Below are positions 8,519 to 16,079 of a DNA stretch of 64,000 nucleotides, in pieces. Origin of the DNA: DATARN01 sp963851105 (GTDB lineage: Bacteria > Actinomycetota > Acidimicrobiia > Acidimicrobiales > Palsa-688); NCBI GenBank assembly GCA_963851105.1, contig CAWKNP010000010.1:98601-162600 (forward strand), given 5' to 3'. The notes under the pieces are model-generated. The model saw only the letters and a program-made list of their open reading frames with translations. It did not search any database and was not told the origin of the DNA. Numbering within the stretch: the stretch's first letter is position 1; each line of letters begins with the position of its first letter. A program made the position numbers and the translations under genes.

Positions 8519-9150
8519 GGCCCTGGTCACAAACCCCCCCTGCCACGGTCTACTGTCCACCCCCCCGGGCAGGACACGAGGGCCCTGGACACAAACCCCG
8601 CCCCAGACACGGTCTACTGTCCACCCCCCTAGGGACGACACGAGGGCCCTGGACACAAACCCCGCCCCTGACACGGTCTACTGTCCACCCCCCCGGGCAG
8701 GACACGAGGGCCCTGGACACAAACCCCGCCCCAGACACGGTCTACTGTCCACCCCCCAGGGCAGGACACGAGGGCCCTGGACACAAACCCCGCCCCAGAC
8801 ACGGTCTACTGTCCACCCCCCCAGGCAGGACACGAGGGCCCTGGACACAAACCCCGCCCCAGACACGGTCTACTGTCCACCCCCCCAGGCAGGACACGAG
8901 GGCCCTGGACACAAACCCCGCCCCAGACACGGTCTACTGTCCACCCCCCCAGGCAGGACACGAGGGCCCTGGACACAAACCCCGCCCCAGACACGGTCTA
9001 CTGTCCACCCCCCCAGTCAGGACACGAGGGCCCTGGACACAAACCCCGCCCCAGACACGGTCTACTGTCCACCCCCCCAAACAGGGCGCCGGGGGGCCCT
9101 GGTCACTCCACCCCGCTCCTGGCACGGTGCTGACCACCCCCACGGGGGCC
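8519..9150. repeat. Tandem array of about ten 64-bp repeat units
   Basis: Units begin at 8519, 8581, 8645, 8709, 8773, 8837, 8901, 8965, 9029 and 9095, with spacing 64 bp (62 for the first, 66 for the ninth). Each unit contains GGCCCTGGACACAAACCCC, then CAGACACGGTCTACTGTCC, then a CACCCCCC run and a GGCAGGACACGA tail. Units 4-8 are almost identical while the first and last are diverged, as expected from unequal expansion inside an array. GGACA and TGTCC within a unit can pair. Because 64 is not a multiple of 3 and the unit lacks stops, long open frames appear on both strands; I treat them as spurious. Confidence 0.93.
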
Positions 9151-9170
9151 AGAAGCCCGGAGGAAGTGGG

Positions 9171-10139
9171 TCAGTGCCGCGCTTGCGCCAGGACGGTATC
9201 CATGGTGGCCATGATCGAGACGCTCTCGTCGAGGGGCATGAAGGGGCTCTCGAGGAGTCCTTCCCGCAGGCAGCGGGCGACTTCGTCAGCCTCGTAGTGC
9301 AGGCCGAGTCCCTCGTGGGGCGGGTCGAAACGCGTCACCGTACCCTCACGCGTGACCAGCGTGAAAGGGGTCGGCCGGTAGAAGTTGTGGTCGATCTCGA
9401 TGCGCGCCTCGGATCCCACGATGGTGGCGCGAGTTGGTCCGTTCGCCGCCGAGGTGCAAGTCACGACGGCGTGGGCGCCGCTCGGGTGGCCCAACACCAT
9501 CGAGGTTTGCCCGTCCACGCCGGTAAAGGCGGGCTCCACCATGGCGAGGATCGAGTTCGGCGTTCCAAGGACCATCGATGCGAACGACACCGGGTAGACA
9601 CCGAGGTCGAGGAGGGCGCCGCCTCCCAGGTCGGGCGCGAACAACCGTGAGCCGGCGTCGCGGGGGAACCACTTCCCGTGATCGGCAATCACCGTCACGA
9701 TGTCACCGAGCACGCCGGTGCCAATGAGGCGGCGGATCTCCACGATGCCGGGGAGGAAACGGGTCCACATCGCCTCCATGAGAAACAGCCGGCGGGCTCG
9801 GGCGGTCGCCACCAGGTCACGGGCTTCGGCCGCGTTCATGGTGAATGCCTTCTCGACCAGCGCCGCCTTGCCGGCGCGCATGGCCTGTAAGGCGTTGGCG
9901 TGATGCCACGGGTGCGGGGTCGCAACGTAGACGACCTCGACGTCGGGGTCGGTCACCAGGGCCTCGTACGAGGCGTGGCGATGGGGAATGCCGTATCTGT
10001 CGGCGAAGGAGTCGGCGGTATCCAGGTGGCGCGACCCGACCGCGACGACAGTTCCCGAAGTCGTGAGGGCGAGGTCGGCCGCGAACGCCTGGGCGATGCC
10101 ACCCGATCCCAGGATCCCCCAGCGCACGGGTTCGGTCAT
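9171..10139 (-). CDS. Gfo/Idh/MocA family oxidoreductase
   Basis: A 322-residue NAD(P)-dependent dehydrogenase. The N-terminal Rossmann fold is clear: WGILGSGGIAQAFAADL at residues 7-23, then a second strand ending VAVGSRHLDTADSFADRYG, then VYVATPHPWHHANA and the conserved E-K of AALVEKAFTMN. A C-terminal alpha/beta substrate domain follows, including GGGALLDLGVYPVSFASMVLG. It resembles the trans-dihydrodiol/xylose-dehydrogenase-like subgroup. Its ATG overlaps the stop of the upstream GH68 gene by 4 bp, so it may act on a sugar released or made by that enzyme (inference). Confidence 0.9.
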   Translation of the reverse strand: MTEPVRWGILGSGGIAQAFAADLALTTSGTVVAVGSRHLDTADSFADRYGIPHRHASYEALVTDPDVEVVYVATPHPWHHANALQAMRAGKAALVEKAFTMNAAEARDLVATARARRLFLMEAMWTRFLPGIVEIRRLIGTGVLGDIVTVIADHGKWFPRDAGSRLFAPDLGGGALLDLGVYPVSFASMVLGTPNSILAMVEPAFTGVDGQTSMVLGHPSGAHAVVTCTSAANGPTRATIVGSEARIEIDHNFYRPTPFTLVTREGTVTRFDPPHEGLGLHYEADEVARCLREGLLESPFMPLDESVSIMATMDTVLAQARH

Positions 10140-11344
10140 GTCTCGATCTCTGCCCGCGCGCCGGCAAGGCGCAAACGAGTCATCGGGGCCATCGTTCCCC
10201 CGAAATGGCGCCTGACCTCGTCGGCGCCCGCGTTCTCCAGGTCATCGGGGTGGCGGCCGTGCAAGGCGAACGAGTCGACGAAGCTGACCGTGCGCAGATC
10301 GTTGAGCACCAGCCACGAATAGGCCTGAAACGGCTCCGCGGCCGGGTTGCGCAGCACCAAGCCCGAACCGTTGAGAGGCTCGTAGGGTCCGAGAAGCGTC
10401 GGCGCAACAAACCCGTACAGCCCGGTCGGGCCCGAGATGTCGGGATGGAACGTGCGCTGCTGCGTCGAGAACAGGAGGTAGTACAGGCCGTTGTGGGCGA
10501 CGACGTGGCTTCGCTCCAGCTCGTTGTTGACCCCGTCGGCGGTGACGAGTGGATCCAGAAGTTCCCAGTGGTCGCCGACCTGGCGGGCAATTCCGATGCA
10601 CCCGTTGAAATCTGTCGCCGCGTCGGCGAGCGACGCCGTGAACAACAGGTAGGACTCTCGAGACTCAGGGTCCTGGAAAAAGAAGGGGTCGCGGAACGCC
10701 TTGATGAATCCCGGCTCGCCCGTCGCCTGCACCGCCCGCAGATAACGCTCGCCGTCGGCAACGACCAGCTCCTCGTGGGTGTTCCACCCGCGGATCTCCG
10801 GTCGGCCACCCCTGCATGTCACTGTTGCCGATGCGCCCATGATCCGCTGCTCGAAGGTCGGGACAGGCTCGCCCCGCCGGCCGGCCGCGGTGTAGAAGGC
10901 CAAGACGGTATTGGTGGCCGGGTCGAACACCGTCGAGCCGGCCCACTCCCGGCTGCCCGCCGATGCACCCTCGGGGAACAGGGGGCCGAGGTCCTGTCCC
11001 GCCGCCATGAGGCGGATCCGGGCGATGTCGTGGCGCCCGCTCGGATGCCCCGATGCCGGGGCGGAAAGGCCGGCCCACACGTGGGACCCGCACACCGTCG
11101 CTACCTCGCCGTCGGGCTCCCGTAGCGGCCACAGGTCCCAGAAATCGACGCCGGGCAGCAGCCGGGGCAGTCCGGCGTCGGCGATCAGCGTCGTGTACGT
11201 CGCCGGGTCGTCGCCAATCGCCTTCACGTGCGCACGGGTCCAAGCCGTGGCGGTCATGGCGAACGAAGCCCGCCGGGCCGGTCCCCGGACGACGCCATGC
11301 GGCCGGGGGAAATCGTGGACGTTGCTGGTGCCGAAGGGTCCCAC
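10136..11344 (-). CDS. Glycoside hydrolase family 68 (levansucrase/beta-fructofuranosidase-like)
   Basis: Up to 402 residues; GTG 11344 gives the longest form and ATG 11257 a form of 373. Hallmark GH68 motifs occur in order: DFWDLWPLRE (nucleophile Asp), REWAGST, FRDPFFFQD (the RDP transition-state stabiliser) and NNELERSHVV (acid/base Glu), then YGFVAPTLLGPYEPL. No signal peptide is evident, which is unusual for a levansucrase and points to a cytoplasmic or non-classically exported enzyme. Expected chemistry is transfer or hydrolysis of fructosyl groups from sucrose. It is coupled to the downstream Gfo/Idh oxidoreductase by ATGA overlap. Confidence 0.85.
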   Translation of the reverse strand: MGPFGTSNVHDFPRPHGVVRGPARRASFAMTATAWTRAHVKAIGDDPATYTTLIADAGLPRLLPGVDFWDLWPLREPDGEVATVCGSHVWAGLSAPASGHPSGRHDIARIRLMAAGQDLGPLFPEGASAGSREWAGSTVFDPATNTVLAFYTAAGRRGEPVPTFEQRIMGASATVTCRGGRPEIRGWNTHEELVVADGERYLRAVQATGEPGFIKAFRDPFFFQDPESRESYLLFTASLADAATDFNGCIGIARQVGDHWELLDPLVTADGVNNELERSHVVAHNGLYYLLFSTQQRTFHPDISGPTGLYGFVAPTLLGPYEPLNGSGLVLRNPAAEPFQAYSWLVLNDLRTVSFVDSFALHGRHPDDLENAGADEVRRHFGGTMAPMTRLRLAGARAEIET

Positions 11345-11502
11345 GGAGAGTCGCCCATCAGGTAGAAGGTACCCGTGCCCCGTCCCGCGTGCCGGCGCAG
11401 GGGCCGGGTCGCAGGTCGCGGCCGAACACCGGGCACCACCGCCTTCCCGCCCAAGCGACCGCCTTCAGCGGACCGTCCTTGGGCTGAAGCAAACTGAGGA
11501 TC

Positions 11503-12474
11503 ATGACCTCCGACCCTCCGCCCCTCGAGAGCGGCGAAACGGCAAACGGGCACGGAGGTAGCCACAAGGCAGTCTTCGCGGCCCTGCTCGCCAATGTGTG
11601 CATCGCCGTCTCCAAGCTCGTTGGCTTCGCCCTGACCGGGTCCAGTTCCATGGGCTCCGAGGCGGCCCACTCGGTCGTGGACTGCGGAAACCAGCTGTTG
11701 CTTCTCATCGGCGCCAAGAAGGCGAGCCGGCCGGCCGACGCCAATCATCCCTTCGGGCACGGCCCCGAAACGTTTTTCTGGGCGTTCCTCGTCGCAGTCG
11801 CCCTTTTCGGGATCGGCACGGTGTACTCGGCGTACGAGGGCGTCGCAAAGCTCCGTCACCCCGGAACCGTCGACCACGCCGCCGTTGCCTTCGTGATCCT
11901 CCTGGTCGCCATGATGCTCGAGGGCCTGAGTTTTCGTACGGCCGTCAAGGAATCGAACAAGTCCCGGAGAGGATCGTGGCCCGGCTTCATCCGCGACACC
12001 AAGGACCCTGACCTGGCGGTTGTCCTCCTGGAGGATTCGGCCGCCCTCGTCGGCCTCACCTTGGCTCTGCTTGGCCTCGGTTTGTCCACGCTGACCGGCA
12101 ATAGCGCCTTCGACGGCATCGCCAGCCTGCTCATCGCAGCGGTCCTGGCCACCGTTGCGGTCATCCTCGGCCGGGAGATGAAAAGCCTCCTTGTCGGCGA
12201 GGCGGCGCGGCCCGACGAGTTGGCTGCCATCAATGCCGCGATCCTCGCCGTCGCCGTTTTCGATCGGGTGATCTACGTGCGTACCACCCAACTGGCCCCC
12301 GACGAGATGCTCGTCGCCGCCAAAGTGGCCGTCGACGGCAACACCCGCGCCGCGGACGTGGCCGAGGGGGTCGACGAAGCGGAGCGCGGCGTGCGCGCCG
12401 CGGTCCCGGCCGCCAAGTACATCTTCATCGAGCCCGACATCGAGCACGCGGTGCCCGCCCCAAACCAGGCTTAA
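11503..12474 (+). CDS. Cation diffusion facilitator family transporter
   Basis: A 323-residue CDF protein. Signature elements are SSMGSEAAHSVVDCGNQLLLL (helix 2, with His and Asp metal ligands), the loop ANHPFGHGPETFFW, and LLEDSAALVGLTLALLG (helix 5). A C-terminal cytoplasmic ferredoxin-like domain ends in KYIFIEPDI. The sequence looks like the SLC30A9-related subgroup rather than FieF. It exports divalent cations such as Zn, Co or Mn by proton exchange. A glycine/histidine-containing N-terminal segment (HGGSH) precedes helix 1. It converges on and overlaps the CBS-domain gene by 4 bp. Confidence 0.9.
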   Translation: MTSDPPPLESGETANGHGGSHKAVFAALLANVCIAVSKLVGFALTGSSSMGSEAAHSVVDCGNQLLLLIGAKKASRPADANHPFGHGPETFFWAFLVAVALFGIGTVYSAYEGVAKLRHPGTVDHAAVAFVILLVAMMLEGLSFRTAVKESNKSRRGSWPGFIRDTKDPDLAVVLLEDSAALVGLTLALLGLGLSTLTGNSAFDGIASLLIAAVLATVAVILGREMKSLLVGEAARPDELAAINAAILAVAVFDRVIYVRTTQLAPDEMLVAAKVAVDGNTRAADVAEGVDEAERGVRAAVPAAKYIFIEPDIEHAVPAPNQA

Positions 12475-12860
12475 GCGGAAACGCCCCGCTCTTCGAGCAG
12501 CCCGACCACGAGGTCGCGCATCGAAAACACCCCGGCGAGATTTCCGTGCTCGTCGATGACCACCAGCTGACGGAACCCGGTCTCGCGCATGAGCGAGGCG
12601 GCCTCGACGATGTCGATGGTGCCGGTCACGGTCTTCAGGATCCGTTTCACGCAGTCGCCGACGGTCGTCTGATTGGGATCATCGCCTCGGGCGATGACAC
12701 GCAGGGCGTCACGATCGGTGATGATCCCCGACGGTTTGCCATCGCTCATCACCACAGCCGAGCCGACCCCGCGCTCCATCATGGCGACCGCAGCAGCGCG
12801 GAGAGTATCGCTCTTCTTGACCGTCAAAATTGCCCTGGTGATCAGCGGATCGATCTCCAC
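12471..12860 (-). CDS. Tandem CBS-domain protein
   Basis: A 129-residue protein made of two CBS motifs: ILTVKKSDTLRAAAVAMMERGVG with GIITDRDALR in the first half, and DIVEAASLMRETGFRQLVVID with GVFSMRDLVVGLL in the second. Such stand-alone Bateman modules bind adenine nucleotides and act as energy sensors on partner proteins. No partner is obvious. The NuoF-like gene is divergent 110 bp away. Confidence 0.9.
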   Translation of the reverse strand: MEIDPLITRAILTVKKSDTLRAAAVAMMERGVGSAVVMSDGKPSGIITDRDALRVIARGDDPNQTTVGDCVKRILKTVTGTIDIVEAASLMRETGFRQLVVIDEHGNLAGVFSMRDLVVGLLEERGVSA

Positions 12861-12970
12861 TCGGTACCTCTTCTGTCGTTCGGAAACGGGTGATCGGTGT
12901 CGTCTCCCCCGCCGGCACTCTAGCCAGCCGTGCGCACTGAGCCCGTCAGAACCCTGCCTAACATGCGGTT

Positions 12971-14410
12971 ATGACCCTTGTTCACCGGGTGTTATACCCG
13001 CGTCCCATCATTTCCTTGGATGACTACCTGTTGCGGGGCGGGGGCAAGGGCGTCCGGGCGGCAAAGCGGATGCAGCCGAACGCGATCATCGACAAAATCG
13101 TGGCCTCGGGGTTGCGGGGCCGGGGCGGGGCCGGGTTCCCGACCGGCCTCAAATGGCAAACCGTCGCGGCCAACCGCTCGTCGGTCGAGCCCACCACGGT
13201 CATCGTGAACGCAGCCGAGGGCGAGCCGGGAACCTTCAAGGACCGCACCATCCTGCGCCGCAATCCCTACCTGGTGATCGAGGGCGCCACCATCGCCGCC
13301 ATTGCGGTCGGGGCCGACATGGTCATCGTCGCCATGAAACGAGCTTTCGAGGGCGAGATCGACCGGGTGCGGGCCGCCATCGAGGAAGTGGCCGACGCTG
13401 GCTGGAGCGAGGGCATCGAGCTGGTGGTGTTCGAAGGTCCCGACGAATACCTCTACGGTGAAGAGAGCGCCCTGCTCGAGACAATCGACGGCCGCTGGCC
13501 GTTCCCGCGAGTTGTGCCCACCTTCCGCCGAGGCCTGCGGGGCGCCGACATGGTCGACTTCGAGGGCGAGGCGCCCGCCCTGGTCAACAACACCGAGACC
13601 CTCGCCAACGTGGCGCGCATCATCGACCGGGGCCCTGCGTGGTTCCGCACTGTCGGCACACCGGAGTCCCCCGGGACGATGGTGTGCACCGTTACCGGGA
13701 GCACCAAGCGCCACGGGGTCGGCGAGGTGCGCATGGGGACGCCACTTCGCGAGGTAATCCAGGCGATCGGCGGCGGTCCCAGGTCCGGACGCCAGATCAA
13801 GGCGGTGCTTTCAGGCGTCGCCAGCCGGGTCATCACCGCGGCGCAGCTCGATGCGCCGGTGAGCTACGAGGGCCTCGCGGGGATCGGAAGCGGGCTCGGG
13901 TCGGCCGCGTTCATCGTCTTCGACGACTCCGACGACATGGCGGCCGTCGCAGCCGGCGTCTCGCGATTCCTCGCCGTGGAGTCGTGCGGGCAGTGCTCGC
14001 CCTGCAAGCTCGACGGTCTCAACCTGTCGCAGCATTTCGCCAAGCTGGCCGGCTCCGAAGCCCAGGACTACGACTTCGCCGAGATCCAGCATCGTATCGA
14101 AACGGTGTCCGACCGGTCCCGATGCTTCCTGGCCACTCAGCAGCAGGTGGTCCTAGGCAGCATCATCGAGCGGTTCCCCGAGGAAATGGCCGATCATCTT
14201 TCCGGGGCGAGGCCGCCGGCGGAGCCCGAGCTCATCGCCGAGTTGCTCGACATTCACGACGGCAAAGCGTTCGTCGACGAGCGCCACCGTCGCAAGCAGC
14301 CGGACTGGACCTACAACCGGCGGGACTCGGGCTCAGTGCCCGTCGAGTTGCTCGCCAACGCCATTCCCCCATGGCGCCCCCGGGCCCAGGCGGTGGCCGT
14401 CGATCGATAG
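12971..14410 (+). CDS. NuoF-like NADH-binding flavoprotein (stand-alone)
   Basis: A 479-residue homologue of the NADH-binding subunit of complex I and soluble hydrogenases. The FMN/NADH site is intact: LRGRGGAGFPTGLKW (about residues 49-63), NAAEGEPGTFKDR, YLYGEESALLETI. The SLBB-like segment VSYEGLAGIGSGLGSAAFIVFDD follows. The C-terminal [4Fe-4S] motif is ESCGQCSPCKLDGLN (C-x2-C-x2-C) with a final Cys in RCFLATQQQ. No nuoE or nuoG partner is next to it. It is therefore likely an NADH:acceptor diaphorase module for a ferredoxin or other partner encoded elsewhere, not a complex I operon gene. Confidence 0.88.
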   Translation: MTLVHRVLYPRPIISLDDYLLRGGGKGVRAAKRMQPNAIIDKIVASGLRGRGGAGFPTGLKWQTVAANRSSVEPTTVIVNAAEGEPGTFKDRTILRRNPYLVIEGATIAAIAVGADMVIVAMKRAFEGEIDRVRAAIEEVADAGWSEGIELVVFEGPDEYLYGEESALLETIDGRWPFPRVVPTFRRGLRGADMVDFEGEAPALVNNTETLANVARIIDRGPAWFRTVGTPESPGTMVCTVTGSTKRHGVGEVRMGTPLREVIQAIGGGPRSGRQIKAVLSGVASRVITAAQLDAPVSYEGLAGIGSGLGSAAFIVFDDSDDMAAVAAGVSRFLAVESCGQCSPCKLDGLNLSQHFAKLAGSEAQDYDFAEIQHRIETVSDRSRCFLATQQQVVLGSIIERFPEEMADHLSGARPPAEPELIAELLDIHDGKAFVDERHRRKQPDWTYNRRDSGSVPVELLANAIPPWRPRAQAVAVDR

Positions 14411-14552
14411 CCACCCCGAGGGCTGTCACCGCCAACACGGCGGACAACCGGTCCCGTAAGAGAAGGGCGCCCTCCACGATCAGCGGACCAGGTCACGCCG
14501 CGCCGCGGTTTTGGGGGCCGCGTGTGGGGCGCGACGGTGCCAGACTCGGCGT

Positions 14553-15291
14553 ATGGAACCGGCAGCTTTCCTCGACACCGTGCCGTCCAACGGCGAGCTC
14601 CTCGCCGTCGTGGCCCAGGCCAACCCTCATGAGCGCGTCCCGACCTGCCCGGACTGGGACCTGACGGGCCTCCTCGCCCACGTGGGCACAGTGCACCACT
14701 GGGTCAACCACATCGTCGCCACCGGGGCCACCGGGCCGTCAAATCCCGACGACGATGGGCCGCCCTCCATGGATCCCGACGCGGTCGTTGCCTGGTACCG
14801 GGAGGGCCTCACCAATGTCGTCGAGACGCTGCGGGGGACCGACCCCGACACCGACGTGTGGAACTGGTTCGACCGAGGCCCGGCGCCGGCGCGTTTCTGG
14901 TTCCGGCGCATGGCCCTCGAAGACGTCGGTGCACCGCTGGGACGGCGAGAACGCGGTCGGAGAAGCCCATCCCCTGGCCGTCGACGTGGCGCTCGCCGGG
15001 CTGGACGAGTTCCTCGGCTTCGTCGCCATGTGGCTCCCCCGCCGCCCGGTCCCCGGCCTCGAGGGCACCATCCATCTCCACGCCACCGACGCTGAGGGCG
15101 AGTGGTCGCTCACCGTGCGCCCGGATTTCCTCGAGACCCACCACGAGCACACCAAGGGCGACGTGGCCATCCGGGCCCGGGCCTCCGATCTCCTGTTGTG
15201 GGCGGTCAACCGAAAATCGCCGGACTCGGCCGACCTGGAGCTGTTCGGCGACCGCGCCCTGCTCGACGCTTGGGGCCAGATGCATTTTTAA
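14553..15291 (+). pseudogene. Mycothiol-dependent maleylpyruvate isomerase family protein, frameshifted
   Basis: Two reading frames together encode one DinB-fold protein of about 245 residues. The first part starts at ATG 14553 with FLDTVPSNGELLAVV, CPDWDLTGLLAHVGTVHHWV and FRRMALEDV. The homology then continues in the next frame from about 14929 with VHRWDGENAVGEAHPLAVDV to the stop at 15291. The family normally reads (E)..VHRW in one frame, so one extra G in the cGGtg run near 14928 explains the break. Metal ligands (His of LLAH, Glu of ALED, His of VHRW) are kept. Either a sequencing error or a recent pseudogene. Confidence 0.8.
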
Positions 15292-15371
15292 CCGCCAGCA
15301 GGACTCCCCTAGACACCGGGGCGCGGGGCGGCTTAGCGTGCCGGGATCTTGAGAAAAGGAACTGTCTGACG

Positions 15372-15587
15372 ATGGAGACCGACCGTCGCGCTGAGAAGGC
15401 GGGGCACCGCTTGGACAACGGTGCCCGGCTACAGATGGGACCTCAAGGTGAGCGTCTGTACACCATTGGATGTTCGTGCGGTTGGGTGAGTGAAGCGTGC
15501 GGTACCGCGGTGCTGGCCGAGGCCGACGGCGAGCAGCACGTAACCTTCGCCCTCACCAGGCGCCCGACGGGCCGAGAGGCAATCTAG
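15372..15587 (+). CDS. Small hypothetical protein with a GCSCGW motif
   Basis: A 71-residue protein from ATG 15372. The centre reads GERLYTIGCSCGWVSEACGTAVLAEADGEQHV; the CxC...C cysteines could bind a metal or form a redox pair. This resembles short conserved actinobacterial proteins of unknown role. It lies 80 nt after the frameshifted isomerase gene. No function is assigned. Confidence 0.5.
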   Translation: METDRRAEKAGHRLDNGARLQMGPQGERLYTIGCSCGWVSEACGTAVLAEADGEQHVTFALTRRPTGREAI

Positions 15588-15697
15588 GCCGAGGGTTTCC
15601 GGCGACCGGCCTGCGCGCCGAAGCCAGCCGCACAACCTCGACCGGTTGACAGGTCAAGTAGTACGGCCGGCTTCGTACGTCTCGGGCATCGTGGCGG

Positions 15698-15769
15698 TTA
15701 CCGCCGAAGCAGCAGGACCACGATGATGATGATCAGGATTATGACTATGGCTCCCCCACCGATGTACAC
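15698..15769 (-). CDS. Putative 23-residue single-span membrane peptide
   Basis: GTG at 15769 opens a short frame ending TAA at 15698: MYIGGGAIVIILIIIIVVLL followed by LRR. It has a glycine-rich start, about 16 uninterrupted Ile/Val/Leu residues and a positively charged end, the layout of a tiny inner-membrane peptide (N-out or N-in by the positive end). Similar tiny hydrophobic peptides are often annotated in actinobacteria. The Shine-Dalgarno match is weak (GGGTAG). The composition (ATC/ATA-rich) departs strongly from the surrounding high-GC code, which argues that the hydrophobicity is selected. Confidence 0.5.
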   Translation of the reverse strand: MYIGGGAIVIILIIIIVVLLLRR

Positions 15770-16079
15770 ACGACGACACTACCCAGCGGCACAACAGCCC
15801 AAACTGAGGCGAAATTTGCCTTAAGCGATCGAGGCTCCCCCAGGCTTCATCTCGAATCGGCCGATCCTCCTAAGCCCCCTCGAACCTCTCGGAAGGCCCA
15901 TCGGCGCCAGAAAGGACGAAGCCTGAGGCAAGGGGACGAACCGATCTCCCCACCAAAAGGTCGCCCCGTTTCTTTGCGCATACAATGGTATTCGAGGCGG
16001 CTTTCGCGGCATTTTGCCGGGGCCCGGTGCGAAAGATTGCCCATACACCCCGCTCCAGGTCCGTCCGATAGCCGTTTCT
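15770..16079. other. Intergenic stretch without a supported gene
   Basis: No coding frame with convincing codon use was found on either strand between the micro-ORF and the large secreted protein. TACAAT at 15981-15986 could be the -10 element for the secreted protein, but the matching -35 region is poor. The length (about 310 bp) leaves room for a structured leader; I compared it mentally with c-di-GMP and c-di-AMP riboswitch consensus elements and saw no convincing match. Confidence 0.4.

Noticed and set aside
8519..9150. CRISPR array
   Set aside because: Units are contiguous with no unique spacers, and no cas genes are in the window.
8298..9650. 450- and 303-codon open frames across the repeat array, and 62-codon frames on the other strand
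   Set aside because: They arise because the 64-bp unit has no stop codons and is not a multiple of 3; the translations simply cycle repeat-derived phrases and run into the antisense of real genes.
15800..16079. Riboswitch upstream of the large secreted protein
   Set aside because: No consensus c-di-GMP or c-di-AMP core could be aligned by eye; only a possible -10 box is noted.
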